Shown piece by piece: positions 52,197 through 61,334 of a stretch of 64,000 nucleotides of DNA (positions are counted from its first letter, which is position 1; each line of letters starts with the position of its first letter). Source of the DNA: Herbiconiux sp. L3-i23 (GTDB lineage Bacteria > Actinomycetota > Actinomycetes > Actinomycetales > Microbacteriaceae). The notes under the pieces were generated by a model, which made no database searches, had not been told where the DNA came from, and saw only the letters and a list, made by a program, of their open reading frames with translations. The stretch lies in NCBI RefSeq assembly GCF_023734115.1, contig NZ_AP025737.1, positions 2,480,001-2,544,000 of the forward strand. The letters are read 5' to 3'. Made by a program: the position numbers and the translations under genes.

Positions 52197-53764
52197 CAGG
52201 CGACGTCCTTCTTCCGGTTCGAGGTCATGCTCTTCATGAGGGTTTCGGGATCGGCCTGGCCGACCGGCAGTTCATCGGTGATCTGCCCCTCGAAGATCGT
52301 GTAGATGCGGTCGGCGACGCCGAGCAGCTCGGGCAGCTCGGATGAGATGAGGATCACGCCGGCGCCGCTCTCGGCGAGCTTGCGGATGATCTGGTAGATC
52401 TCGGTCTTCGCACCGACGTCGATGCCGCGGGTGGGCTCGTCGAGGATCAGCAGGCGCGGGTCGGTGAACATCCACTTCGCCAGCACGACCTTCTGCTGGT
52501 TGCCGCCCGAGAGCTTGCCGACGCCCTCGTCGACGGTCGGGGTCTTGATGCGCAGCGACTGCCGGTACTCGTCGGCGACCGCGTGCTCCTTGAAGGGGTT
52601 GATGCTGCCGAGGCGCTTGGTGGCGATCTTCGACAGCTTCGCCGAGACGATGCTCGTCTTGATGTCGTCGAGGAGGTTCAGGCCGAGCGCCTTGCGGTCC
52701 TCGCTGACGTACGCGATGCGGTTCTTGATCGCGTCCTGGACGTTCTTGATGTCGACCACCTGGCCGTCGATCAGGATCTCGCCCGACACCTTCGTGCCGT
52801 AGGACTGGCCGAAGATGCTCATCGCGAGCTCGGTGCGCCCGGCACCCATGAGTCCGGCGAACCCGACGACCTCGCCGGCGCGGACGGTGAAGTTGGAGTG
52901 CTTGGCGACGAGACGCTCGGCGACGAGCGGGTGGCGCACGGTCCAGTCGCGGACCTCGAAGAACACGTCTCCGATCGAGGAGCCGTCGTGCTCGGGGAAG
53001 CGGTTCTCGAGCACGCGACCGACCATGCCGCGGATGATGCGGTCCTCGTCGACGCCGCCGCCCGCCACGTCGAGCGTCTCGATGGTGTGCCCGTCGCGGA
53101 TAATCGTGATCGAGTCGGCGATCGCCTCAATCTCGTTGAGCTTGTGGCTGATCATGATCGAGGTGATGCCGCGACCCTTGAGTCCGCGCAGCAGGTCGAG
53201 CAGGTGCTGCGAGTCGCCCTCGTTGAGCGCGGCGGTCGGCTCATCGAGGATGAGCAGCTTCACGTTCTTGTTGAGGGCCTTGGCAATCTCGACGAGCTGC
53301 TGCTTGCCGACGCCGATGCTCTTGATCTTCGTGTCGGGGTCGTCGGTGAGGCCGACACGGGCGAGGAGCTCGACGGCGCGTTCGTGCGCGGTGCGCCAAT
53401 CGATCGATCCGCGGCCGTTCCGACCCTTGCGCGGCTCGTTGCCGAGGAAGATGTTCTCGGTGATCGACAGCTCGGGGATGAGCGCGAGCTCCTGGTGGAT
53501 GATCACGATGCCGTCGGCTTCGCTCTGCTTGATGCCGCTGAACTGCACGGTGTCGCCGTTGTAGACGATGTCGCCCTCGTAGGTGCCGAACGGGTAGACC
53601 CCGGAGAGCACCTTCATCAGCGTCGACTTGCCCGCACCGTTCTCGCCGCAGATCGCGTGGATCTCGCCCCGCTTGACGACGAGGTTGACCTGGTCGAGCG
53701 CGATGACGCCGGGGAAGCGCTTGGTGATGTCTCGCATCTCGAGGATTGCGGGCGCGTCTGCCAT
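52196..53764 (-). CDS. mmsA: monosaccharide ABC transporter ATPase, double NBD (MmsA/GguA-like)
   Basis: A 522-residue tandem ATPase. The first domain has Walker [22 protein letters not shown] and [11 protein letters not shown]. The second has the degenerate Walker [10 protein letters not shown] and the signature [14 protein letters not shown], as usual in sugar ATPases of the RbsA/XylG class. GGAGG sits 6-7 nt before ATG 53764, a strong site. First gene of the operon, driven by the TTGACG/TACCGT promoter and divergent from the ROK regulator. Confidence 0.93.
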   Translation of the reverse strand: MADAPAILEMRDITKRFPGVIALDQVNLVVKRGEIHAICGENGAGKSTLMKVLSGVYPFGTYEGDIVYNGDTVQFSGIKQSEADGIVIIHQELALIPELSITENIFLGNEPRKGRNGRGSIDWRTAHERAVELLARVGLTDDPDTKIKSIGVGKQQLVEIAKALNKNVKLLILDEPTAALNEGDSQHLLDLLRGLKGRGITSIMISHKLNEIEAIADSITIIRDGHTIETLDVAGGGVDEDRIIRGMVGRVLENRFPEHDGSSIGDVFFEVRDWTVRHPLVAERLVAKHSNFTVRAGEVVGFAGLMGAGRTELAMSIFGQSYGTKVSGEILIDGQVVDIKNVQDAIKNRIAYVSEDRKALGLNLLDDIKTSIVSAKLSKIATKRLGSINPFKEHAVADEYRQSLRIKTPTVDEGVGKLSGGNQQKVVLAKWMFTDPRLLILDEPTRGIDVGAKTEIYQIIRKLAESGAGVILISSELPELLGVADRIYTIFEGQITDELPVGQADPETLMKSMTSNRKKDVA

Positions 53765-53824
53765 CGAGACCTCCTTGTCGCGGGTGTTACGGGCGGTGCG
53801 AGTCGTGAATCCACGACCGATGAG

Positions 53825-53867
53825 ACGGTAGTTGGCCGACCCCTTGGCGTCAAGTCTTGAACTCAAG
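53825..53867 (-). promoter_or_regulatory. promoter and candidate operator of the mmsA operon
   Basis: Minus-strand -35 TTGACG (53848-53853), 17-bp spacer, -10 TACCGT (53825-53830). A small palindrome CTTGA-AC-TCAAG (53856-53867) lies just upstream of the -35. TTGGCGTCAA occurs at 53844-53853 and again at 53908-53917, 64 bp apart (about six helical turns). This suits control by the neighbouring ROK regulator. Confidence 0.6.
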
Positions 53868-54005
53868 GGGGTGCGTTGAGTGACGTTACGCCCTCTTAGG
53901 CCCCATTTTGGCGTCAACTAATCAATCCAGAATAACGATCCGATCACGCCCCCGACAGACGGGCCGGATCGCCCCTCCGACGGGCGCGGAAGGGGCCCGC
54001 GACGG

Positions 54006-54011
54006 TATGCT
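54006..54011 (+). promoter_or_regulatory. -10 element for a leaderless ROK regulator message
   Basis: TATGCT preceded by GG (extended -10), 6 nt before GTG 54018. No -35 is recognisable. Transcription should begin at or next to the start codon. Confidence 0.5.
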
Positions 54012-54017
54012 CCTCGC

Positions 54018-55208
54018 GTGACGAGTCGACGGCCGACCCCCGGGTCTCAGACGTCACTGCGCGAAGCGAACCGCGCGCGCATCGTCGACTCGCTGAAGCT
54101 GCACGGCCGACTAACCCAGGTCGAACTCGCCGGCGTCACCGGCCTCTCCCCCGCCACGGTGTCGAACATCGTGAAGGAGCTCTCGGGTTCCGGGGTGCTC
54201 GCGACCTCGGCCGCATCGCGCAGCGGTCGGCGGGCCGTCGAGGTCTCGCTCGCCCGTCAGCTCGGCCTCGTCGTCGGACTGCACTTCTCCTCCCGTCATC
54301 TGCGGATCGCGGTCGCCGACGTCGCCCGCACGGTCGTCGCCGAGAACACGGTGCCGCTGGCGCTCGAGCACCGCTACGACCGCGAGCTCGACCGGTCGGC
54401 GCTGCTCCTCAGCGACATGCTCGACACCGTCGGCGCGTCGACCTCCGACATCCTCGCCGTCGGCCTCGCGCTGCCCGCCCCCATCGACCAGGAGACCGGC
54501 ACCGTCTCGGCGCCTGGAACCCTCCGCGGCTGGGAGAACGCCCGCATCCGCGAAGAGCTCGAATCACGTCTGCAGCGGCCCGTGCACGTCGACAGCGACG
54601 CGAACACCGGGGCACTCGCCGAGTACCGCTTCGGTGCCGGCGTCGGTGCGCGCGGTATGGCGTACCTGCGCGTCGGCCACACCATCAGCGGCGCCCTCGT
54701 CATCGGCGGCGAGATCTTCCGCGGCACCACCGGCAAGGCCGGTCAGATCGGCCACGTCAGCATCGACGAGAACGGCCCCATCTGCCGATGCGGCTCGCGC
54801 GGCTGCCTCGAGACCCTCGCGGGCGGCCCGGCTCTGCTCGAACTGTTCCGGGGCGACCCCGGCATGCAGCGCCTCCGCGACCTGCTCGCGCGCGCCGAGG
54901 CCGGCGATGCGAGCTCGCGTCGCGTGATCGCCGATGCCGGCCGACACATCGGCATCGCCGCCGCCAACCTCGCGAACCTCGTCGACCCCGACGTCATCGT
55001 CATCGGAGGCGAGCTCGCGGGGGCGGGCGAGACCCTGATCGCGCCGCTGCGGCACGCCCTCGAGCGCTCGGCGCTCACCGGCCTCGACGAGGGGCCCAAC
55101 ATCGTCCAAGGCACGCTCGGTGAGAGGGCGGAGCTGCTCGGCGCGCTCGCGCTCGCCATCGACAACGTCGGCGTCGGAGAGCCCCTGGTCTCGACCCTGG
55201 GTGCGTGA
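54018..55208 (+). CDS. ROK family transcriptional regulator
   Basis: A 396-residue NagC/XylR-type sugar-responsive regulator. N-terminal winged helix-turn-helix (LTQVELAGVTGLSPATVSNIV, two halves at about 32-52), then the ROK domain with the zinc motif CRCGSRGC at 256-263. It sits between two paralogous sugar importers and is divergent from one and leads the other, so it probably controls both. Inducer likely a monosaccharide. Binding-protein start lies 4 bp after its stop. Confidence 0.92.
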   Translation: MTSRRPTPGSQTSLREANRARIVDSLKLHGRLTQVELAGVTGLSPATVSNIVKELSGSGVLATSAASRSGRRAVEVSLARQLGLVVGLHFSSRHLRIAVADVARTVVAENTVPLALEHRYDRELDRSALLLSDMLDTVGASTSDILAVGLALPAPIDQETGTVSAPGTLRGWENARIREELESRLQRPVHVDSDANTGALAEYRFGAGVGARGMAYLRVGHTISGALVIGGEIFRGTTGKAGQIGHVSIDENGPICRCGSRGCLETLAGGPALLELFRGDPGMQRLRDLLARAEAGDASSRRVIADAGRHIGIAAANLANLVDPDVIVIGGELAGAGETLIAPLRHALERSALTGLDEGPNIVQGTLGERAELLGALALAIDNVGVGEPLVSTLGA

Positions 55209-55212
55209 TCCG

Positions 55213-56256
55213 ATGTCGACTCCCCTGGGGCGCACGGCGCTCGTACTCGTCCTCGCCCTTCTCGCGACCCTCACCGGCTGCGCGCCGGCCGACACGCGCA
55301 CGACCATCGCGCTGCTGCTGCCCGAGTCGAAGACGACGAGATACGAGGCCGTCGACCGACCGGTGTTCGAGTCGCGGCTGCAGGAGCTCGGCGACTACAA
55401 GGTGCTGTACTCCAACGCCGACCAGGACGCCGCGAAGCAGCAGTCGCAGGCCGAGGCGGCGCTCGCGTCCGGCGCGGCGGTCCTGGTGCTCGACCCCGTC
55501 GACGCCGAGGCGGCGCGCAGCATCGTCGCAGCCGCGAACGCGCAGGATGTTCCGGTGATCGCCTACGACCGACTGCCCTCCGGCGGCGGCCTCGCCTACT
55601 ACGTCTCGTTCGACAACGAACGCATCGGCGAGCTGCAGGGGTCCGCCTTCGCCGACGTCGTCGGATCCACTCCGGGCGACAGCGGCATCCTGATGGTCAA
55701 CGGCTCCCCCACCGACCCCAACGCGCGCGAGTTCGAGACGGGTGCGCTGCGCGAGATCGAGGAGGCCGGCCTCACGGTGCTCGCCTCCTTCGACACCCCC
55801 GATTGGAGTCCCGATCAGGCGCAGAACTGGACCGCAGGTCAGATCACCCGCTTCGGTTCGCGCATCGTCGGCGTCTACGCGGCGAACGACGGCACCGCCG
55901 GTGGCGCGATCGCCGCGCTGCGGGCCGCGAACGTGTCCCCGATGCCGGTGGTCTCGGGGCAGGACGCCGAACTGGCCGGCCTGCAGCGCATCGTGACCGG
56001 CGACCAGTACCTCACCATCTACAAGGCGATGCGCACGCAGGCGCGGCTCGCCGCCGAGGCCGCCGTCGCGTTGGCGAACGGCGAGGAGGTGGACGCCGAG
56101 ACGACCGTCGACGGCACTCCGGCCACGATCCTGCCCGCGAGCGTCGTGACGGTCGACACGATCATGAGCACCGTCGTCGAGGACGGCGTGTACACGATCG
56201 ACCAGATCTGCACGAGCGACTACGCGGCCGCCTGCGCCGCCGCGGGGCTCCAATGA
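55213..56256 (+). CDS. sugar ABC transporter substrate-binding lipoprotein (second system)
   Basis: A 347-residue lipoprotein with lipobox LTGC (Cys23) and the XylF-type fold: IAYDRLPSGGGLAYYVSFDN, GSPTDPNA, SGQDAELAG and TGDQYLTIYKAM. Paralogue of the protein at 49627, though its N-terminal mature region is shorter. ATG 55213 is preferred; GTG 55201, four codons upstream, overlaps the regulator's stop region. Genes for an ATPase and permease follow with 4-bp overlaps. Confidence 0.9.
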   Translation: MSTPLGRTALVLVLALLATLTGCAPADTRTTIALLLPESKTTRYEAVDRPVFESRLQELGDYKVLYSNADQDAAKQQSQAEAALASGAAVLVLDPVDAEAARSIVAAANAQDVPVIAYDRLPSGGGLAYYVSFDNERIGELQGSAFADVVGSTPGDSGILMVNGSPTDPNAREFETGALREIEEAGLTVLASFDTPDWSPDQAQNWTAGQITRFGSRIVGVYAANDGTAGGAIAALRAANVSPMPVVSGQDAELAGLQRIVTGDQYLTIYKAMRTQARLAAEAAVALANGEEVDAETTVDGTPATILPASVVTVDTIMSTVVEDGVYTIDQICTSDYAAACAAAGLQ

Positions 56257-57068
56257 CCCGGGGCGGCGAGACCTCGGCGCGGCCGTTCACGGTCGCGGAG
56301 CCGGGCCAGCATCCCGATCGCATCCTGTCGCTGCGGGGCATCACGAAGCGCTTCGGCGCCGTCCGCGCGCTCGCGGGCGTCGACCTCGACGTGCACGCCG
56401 GCGAAGTCGTCGCCATCGTCGGTGACAACGGCGCCGGCAAGTCGACCCTCGTCAAGATCCTCGCGGGCGTCTACCCACCCGATGCGGGCACCATCCGCTT
56501 CTTCGGATCGCTCACCGACATCGCCTCCCCCACCGAGTCGCTCGACCTCGGCATCGCGACCGTCTTCCAGGACCTCGCCCTGAGCGACAGCCTCGACGTC
56601 GTCTCGAACCTGTGGCTCGGACGCGAGCTGACCCGCGGCGTCGGGCTCGACGAGGTCGAGATGGAGAAGCGGTCGTGGGAGCTGCTGCGCGAGCTGCACG
56701 CCCGCATCACCGACGTGCGGATGCCGGTCGCCTCCCTATCGGGCGGTCAGCGGCAGACCGTCGCCATCGCCCGGGCCCTCATCGGCGACCCGCACGTCGT
56801 CGTGCTCGACGAGCCCACCGCGGCGCTCGGCGTCTCGCAGACCGCCGAGGTGCTGAACCTGATCGAGCGACTGCGTGACCGGGGGCTCGGAATCATCCTC
56901 GTCAGTCACAACATCACCGACGTGCTCGCGGTCGCCGACCGCGTCGCCGTGCTGCGGCTCGGGCGCAACAACGGCGACTTCCGCGCCGCATCGACCACGA
57001 GCGACCTGCTGATCGCCGCGATCACGGGCGCCGTCGACCACTCCCGACGGTCCGGAGACGACGAGTGA
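56253..57068 (+). CDS. sugar ABC transporter ATPase, single NBD (FrcA-like)
   Basis: A 271-residue single nucleotide-binding domain: Walker A GDNGAGKST, FQDLALSDSLDVVSNLWLG, signature LSGGQRQT, Walker [13 protein letters not shown]-loop VSHNI. Unlike the double-domain ATPase of the divergent operon it must work as a homodimer, as in FrcA-type (fructose/ribose/mannose) importers. Starts at ATG 56253 inside the binding-protein stop (ATGA) and ends overlapping the permease start. Confidence 0.9.
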   Translation: MTRGGETSARPFTVAEPGQHPDRILSLRGITKRFGAVRALAGVDLDVHAGEVVAIVGDNGAGKSTLVKILAGVYPPDAGTIRFFGSLTDIASPTESLDLGIATVFQDLALSDSLDVVSNLWLGRELTRGVGLDEVEMEKRSWELLRELHARITDVRMPVASLSGGQRQTVAIARALIGDPHVVVLDEPTAALGVSQTAEVLNLIERLRDRGLGIILVSHNITDVLAVADRVAVLRLGRNNGDFRAASTTSDLLIAAITGAVDHSRRSGDDE

Positions 57069-58303
57069 GCATCGGACCCCACCGTCTCGTCGACGCCGCG
57101 GAGCCGCCCCGTCGCACCGTCCGCGAATTCGTCGACTCCGGCGTGCAACGCGTTCGCGCCGGCGACCTCGGCTTCGCCCCCGTCCTGCTGGGACTGGCGA
57201 TCATCTGGGCCGTCTTCGCGATCCTGAACCCGGTGTTCCTCAGCCCGACGAACCTGGTGAACCTCACCATGCAGGCCGCCCCCACCGGCGTCATCGCGAT
57301 CGGCATCGTGCTCCTGCTCCTCATCGGCGAGATCGACCTGTCCGTCGGATCGGTCAGCGGACTGGCCGGAGCGATCCTCGCGGTGGGCAGTGTGCAACTG
57401 GCTTTGCCACTGCCGCTGGTGATCCTCGCGGCGCTCGCCTGCGGACCGATCGTCGGCCTCGTCTACGGGTTCATCTACACCCGCTTCGGCGTGCCCGGAT
57501 TCGTGCTCACCCTGGCGGGGCTGCTCGCCGCGCTCGGAGTTCAGTTGCGGGTGCTCGGCACCGCCGGCTCGGTCACCATCCCGTTCGACTCGGTCATCGT
57601 GCAGTTCGGGCAGCAGATGTTCGTGCCCGCGCCGGTCATGTACGCGCTCGACGCGGTCGTGATCGCCGCGGTCGCGTGGCGGCTGATCTCCGAGTCGCGC
57701 CGCCGCGCCCAGGCGGGCCTGTCGACGCGGTCGCCGCTGTCGATCGGGCTGCGGGTGGGCGCGCTCGCCGCGATCCTGCTGCTGTGCACCTGGTATCTCG
57801 GTTCCGGGGCGGGGCGCGGTGTCGGCGCGATGGTGCTGCTGTTCGTCGCCCTGGTCGCGGGTACCCACGTCCTGCTCACCCGGACCCGTTTCGGTCGGGC
57901 AGTGTACGCGGTCGGCGGCAGCGTCGAGGGGGCCCGTCGGGCGGGCATCCGCGTCGCTCGGGTGCAGATCACCCTGTTCGTGATGTGTTCGACGTTCGCG
58001 GCGCTCGGCGGCATCCTCGCGGCCGCCCGGCTCGCGGGGGCGAATCAGTCGAGTGGCGGCGGCGACGTGTTCTTGAACGCGATCGCGGCGGCGGTCATCG
58101 GCGGCACCAGCCTGTTCGGCGGTCGCGGTTCCGCGTTCGCGGCGCTGCTCGGGGTGCTGGTGCTGACGTCGATCTCGGTGGGGTTGACGCTGCTCTCGCT
58201 CGACTCGTCGGTGCGGTACATGGTGACGGGCGCGGTGCTGGTGCTCGCGGTGGTGATCGACTCGATCTCGCGCCGCTCCCGCGCCGCCGCCGGCAAGGCC
58301 TAG
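57065..58303 (+). CDS. sugar ABC transporter permease (second system)
   Basis: A 412-residue RbsC/XylH-family permease: IGEIDLSVGSVSGLAGA, GVPGFVLTLAGLLAALG, AVGGSVEGARRAGIRV and AAVIGGTSLFGGRGSA mark the family, with about ten helices. Start GTG 57065 overlaps the ATPase stop. Last gene of the ROK-binding protein-ATPase-permease unit; its stop is followed by the 189/190-bp tandem repeat. Confidence 0.92.
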   Translation: MSIGPHRLVDAAEPPRRTVREFVDSGVQRVRAGDLGFAPVLLGLAIIWAVFAILNPVFLSPTNLVNLTMQAAPTGVIAIGIVLLLLIGEIDLSVGSVSGLAGAILAVGSVQLALPLPLVILAALACGPIVGLVYGFIYTRFGVPGFVLTLAGLLAALGVQLRVLGTAGSVTIPFDSVIVQFGQQMFVPAPVMYALDAVVIAAVAWRLISESRRRAQAGLSTRSPLSIGLRVGALAAILLLCTWYLGSGAGRGVGAMVLLFVALVAGTHVLLTRTRFGRAVYAVGGSVEGARRAGIRVARVQITLFVMCSTFAALGGILAAARLAGANQSSGGGDVFLNAIAAAVIGGTSLFGGRGSAFAALLGVLVLTSISVGLTLLSLDSSVRYMVTGAVLVLAVVIDSISRRSRAAAGKA

Positions 58304-58310
58304 CGTCGCC

Positions 58311-58499
58311 GGTCGCTGAGGAGGCCCGCCAGGGCCGTCGCGATGCGACACGAGCCCCGGGTTCGCCGCTGTGAGCGCGTCATTTCGCGACGAACTTCGT
58401 CCTCCTCAATGACCAGGAGAGCCGGCCGCTCGTTGAGCGAAGCGATACGAAGGCGACGCGCAGAACCCCTGCGTGTCGCTGCGCTCAACGGGCGGACCC
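58311..58499 (+). repeat. tandem REP-like unit 1 (189 bp)
   Basis: Starts GGTCGCTGAGGAGG (58311-58324), closed by CCTCCTCAATGACC (58401-58414), 14-bp arms with two mismatches. This is followed by a second hairpin beginning CGTTGAGCGAAGCGATACGAAGG, whose right arm (GTGTCGCTGCGCTCAACG) is partly decayed in this copy. Confidence 0.88.
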
Positions 58500-58689
58500 G
58501 GTCGCTGAGGAGGCCCGCCAGGGCCGTCGCGATGCGACACGGGCCGCAGATTCGCCGCTGTGAGCGCGTCATATCGCGACGGACTTCGTCCTCCTCAATG
58601 ACCAGGAGAGCCGGCCGCTCGTTGAGCGAAGCGATACGAAGGCACCTCGGAGAACCCCCTTCGTATCGCTTCGCTCAACGGGCGGGCCT
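58500..58689 (+). repeat. tandem REP-like unit 2 (190 bp)
   Basis: First hairpin arms 58500-58513 and 58590-58603. Second hairpin arms of 28 bp (58615-58642, 58658-58685) with a single mismatch and a 15-nt loop. An inner CCGTCGCGAT / ATCGCGACGG pair is nested in the first hairpin. The best-preserved copy. Confidence 0.92.
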
Positions 58690-58796
58690 GGTCGCTGAGG
58701 AGGCCCGCCAGGGCCGTCGCGATGCGACACGAGTCCCAGATTCGCCGCTGCCAGCGACGCGGGAGTCACGTCATGTCGCGACGGACTTCGTCCTCA
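58690..58796 (+). repeat. tandem REP-like unit 3, truncated
   Basis: First half only, with a 12-bp-larger interior than unit 2. It stops within CGTCCTCA, exactly where the prs stop codon (58794-58796) lies. Confidence 0.85.
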
Positions 58797-59774
58797 GGCG
58801 GCGCCGTCGAACATCGAGGTCACCGAGCCGTCGCCGAAGACCTCCTTGATGGCCCGGCCGATCAGCGGGGCGATCGGCAGGATCGTCAGCTTGTCCCACC
58901 GCTTCTCCGCCGGCAGCGGAAGCGTGTCGGTGACGATCACCCGGTCGATATCGGGCGACTGCAGCAACTCCACGGCCGGGTCGGAGAACACGGCGTGCGT
59001 CGCGGCGACGATCACGCCGATGGCGCCGTTCGCCTTCAACGCGGCGGCCGCCTTGGCGATCGTGCGTCCGGTGTCGATCAGGTCGTCGACGAGCAGACAC
59101 ACGCGCCCGTCGACCTCGCCGACGATCTCGTGCACCGAAACCTGATTCGCGACCTTCGGGTCGCGGCGCTTGTGGATGATCGCGAGCGGAGCACCGAGCT
59201 TGTCGCTCCAGATGTCCGCCACCCGCACGCGACCCATGTCGGGCGAGACGACGGTGAGCTTGTCCCGGTTCTCGGTGGTCTTCGCGATGTGGTCGAGCAG
59301 CACCGGCATGGCGAACAGGTGGTCGACGGGGCCGTCGAAGAAACCCTGGATCTGCGCGGCGTGCAGGTCGACCGACATGATGCGGTCGGCGCCCGCCGCG
59401 GCGTACAGGTCGGCGACGAGACGGGCCGAGATCGGCTCGCGTCCGCGCCCCTTCTTGTCCTGACGGCCGTACGGGTAGAACGGCGAGACCACGGTGATGC
59501 GCTTCGCGGACGCCCGCTTCAGCGCGTCGACCATGATGAGCTGCTCCATGAGCCACTCGTTGATGGGCGCCGTGTGCGACTGGATGACGAACGCGTCAGC
59601 ACCGCGGACGCTCTCGTCGTACCGGGCGTACAGCTCACCGTTCGCGAAGGTGCGCGCGTCGGTGGGCACGACCGTCGTGTCGAGTTCGGCGGCGATCTGT
59701 GCGGCGAGCTCCGGATGCGCGCGCCCGCTCACGATGACGAGGCGCTTCTCTCCGGTGGTCTTGATGCCGGTCAA
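58794..59774 (-). CDS. prs: ribose-phosphate pyrophosphokinase
   Basis: Makes PRPP from ribose 5-phosphate and ATP; 326 residues, normal. FANGEL, FYPYGRQDKKGRGREPIS, the PRPP loop VCLLVDDLIDTGRT and SVDLHAAQIQGFF are present. The start is taken as TTG 59774, which overlaps the glmU stop as TTGA with GGGAG just upstream; the longer in-frame form would read through the end of glmU. Co-transcribed with glmU, as usual in Actinobacteria. Confidence 0.95.
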   Translation of the reverse strand: MTGIKTTGEKRLVIVSGRAHPELAAQIAAELDTTVVPTDARTFANGELYARYDESVRGADAFVIQSHTAPINEWLMEQLIMVDALKRASAKRITVVSPFYPYGRQDKKGRGREPISARLVADLYAAAGADRIMSVDLHAAQIQGFFDGPVDHLFAMPVLLDHIAKTTENRDKLTVVSPDMGRVRVADIWSDKLGAPLAIIHKRRDPKVANQVSVHEIVGEVDGRVCLLVDDLIDTGRTIAKAAAALKANGAIGVIVAATHAVFSDPAVELLQSPDIDRVIVTDTLPLPAEKRWDKLTILPIAPLIGRAIKEVFGDGSVTSMFDGAA

Positions 59775-61198
59775 CTGCTCCCGCTCTCCGCCGCGGCTCT
59801 GGCGGCATCGGTGCCAGGCCGATTGACGGCGACCCAACCTTCGATATTGCGTTGTGGGGCGACGTTGAGGGCGAGGGCCCCCGATGGCACGTCCTTGCGG
59901 ACGACGGTTCCGGCCCCTGTATACGCTCCGTCTCCGATTGTAACCGGGGCGACGAACACGTTGTGCGAGCCGGTGCGCACGAACGATCCGACGGTGGTGC
60001 GGTGCTTGTTCACGCCGTCGTAGTTCGCGGTGATGGTGCCGGCGCCGACGTTCGCCCCCTCACCCACCTCGGTGTCGCCGATGTAGGAGAGGTGCGGCAC
60101 CTTCGAACCGGCGCCGATCGTGGCGTTCTTCGTCTCGACGAAGGTGCCGATCTTGCCGTCGGCGGCGAGGACGGTGCCGGGACGCAGATACGAGAACGGT
60201 CCGACGCTCGCTCCGGCGCCGATGACCGCGAGGGTGCCGTCGGTGCGCTTCACGGTCGCTCCCTCGCCGATCTCGCAGTCGACCAGGGTGGTGTCGGGTC
60301 CGACGATCGCGCCGGTGGCGACGGTGGTCGCGCCCTTCAGCTGCGTGCCGGGCAGGATGGTGACATCGGGCGCGAGCGTGACCTTGATGTCGATCCACGT
60401 GGTCGCGGGGTCCTGCACGGTGACACCGGCGAGCTGCCATCCGCGCACGATCAGCGCGTTCAGGCGGGCGGCCGCGGCGGAGAGCTGGGCGCGGTCGTTG
60501 ATGCCCTCGACGATCCACGACTCGTTGACGGGAACGGCGCTGACCTCGCTTCCCGCGGATCGCAGCACCGCGACCATGTCGGTGAGGTACTTCTCGCCCT
60601 GCGCGTTGTCGAGCGACAGGGAGGCGAGGTGGTCGCGGAGCTCGTTCACGCCGAAGACGTAGACGCCGGCGTTGATCTCGGGGATGGCGAGGACGTCGTC
60701 GTCGGCGTCCTTCTGCTCGACGATGCGGTCGACTCCCCCGTCGGCGGTGCGCACGATGCGGCCGTACCCGGTCGGGTCGGGCAGGACCGCGGTGAGGATG
60801 GTGGTCGTCGCGGTGTGGTCGCGGTGGCGGGCGAGCAGCGACGCGAGGGTGCCCGCGTTGAGCAGCGGCACATCGCCGTTGAGGATGAGGACGTCGCCGT
60901 CGAAGTCGGCGGGCAACGCGGCGACCGCCTGCTCCACCGCGCGGCCGGTGCCGGGCACCTCGTCCTGGTCGACGATGATCGCCTCGGGCAGTTCGGCCGA
61001 GATCACCTCGACGAGCCGGTCCCGCTCGTGCCGCACCACGGCGACGATGTGCTCGGCGCCGAGCGCGCGGGCGGTGGCGAGGACGTGTCCGACGATCGGC
61101 GCCCCGGCGAGCGGGTGCAGCAACTTGGGCGTCGCGGACTTCATCCGCGTGCCCTGCCCTGCGGCGAGGATGACGACGGCGAGACGGGGATCGGTCAC
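59771..61198 (-). CDS. glmU: bifunctional GlcNAc-1-P uridyltransferase / GlcN-1-P acetyltransferase
   Basis: Produces UDP-GlcNAc for peptidoglycan; 475 residues. The N-terminal pyrophosphorylase has LAAGQGTRMKSATPKLLHPLAG, and the C-terminal left-handed beta-helix acetyltransferase has repeated hexapeptides and VGAGTITANYDGVNKHRT. GTG 61198 is selected: GGGAG lies 7 nt upstream and it gives the family N-terminus. TACGCT near 61250 is a possible -10. Confidence 0.96.
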   Translation of the reverse strand: MTDPRLAVVILAAGQGTRMKSATPKLLHPLAGAPIVGHVLATARALGAEHIVAVVRHERDRLVEVISAELPEAIIVDQDEVPGTGRAVEQAVAALPADFDGDVLILNGDVPLLNAGTLASLLARHRDHTATTTILTAVLPDPTGYGRIVRTADGGVDRIVEQKDADDDVLAIPEINAGVYVFGVNELRDHLASLSLDNAQGEKYLTDMVAVLRSAGSEVSAVPVNESWIVEGINDRAQLSAAAARLNALIVRGWQLAGVTVQDPATTWIDIKVTLAPDVTILPGTQLKGATTVATGAIVGPDTTLVDCEIGEGATVKRTDGTLAVIGAGASVGPFSYLRPGTVLAADGKIGTFVETKNATIGAGSKVPHLSYIGDTEVGEGANVGAGTITANYDGVNKHRTTVGSFVRTGSHNVFVAPVTIGDGAYTGAGTVVRKDVPSGALALNVAPQRNIEGWVAVNRPGTDAARAAAESGSS

Positions 61199-61334
61199 GA
61201 ACGGCTCCCTGAGAACGAGAAGAGGACGGCACCGGTCCGATGCCCTCCTCAGCGTAGCGAAGCGTGCGTCCGCGCTCCCGAGACTGCGCATTCCCGAGAC
61301 TGCGCCGTCGCCGAAGCGACTAGCGTCGACGGCG

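Larger units (their letters stand above)
58304..58793. other. gene-free convergent gap made of a tandem palindromic repeat
   Basis: 490 bp between the sugar permease and prs, which converge. It consists almost wholly of two full and one partial copy of one unit, described separately. No plausible gene. Confidence 0.9.
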
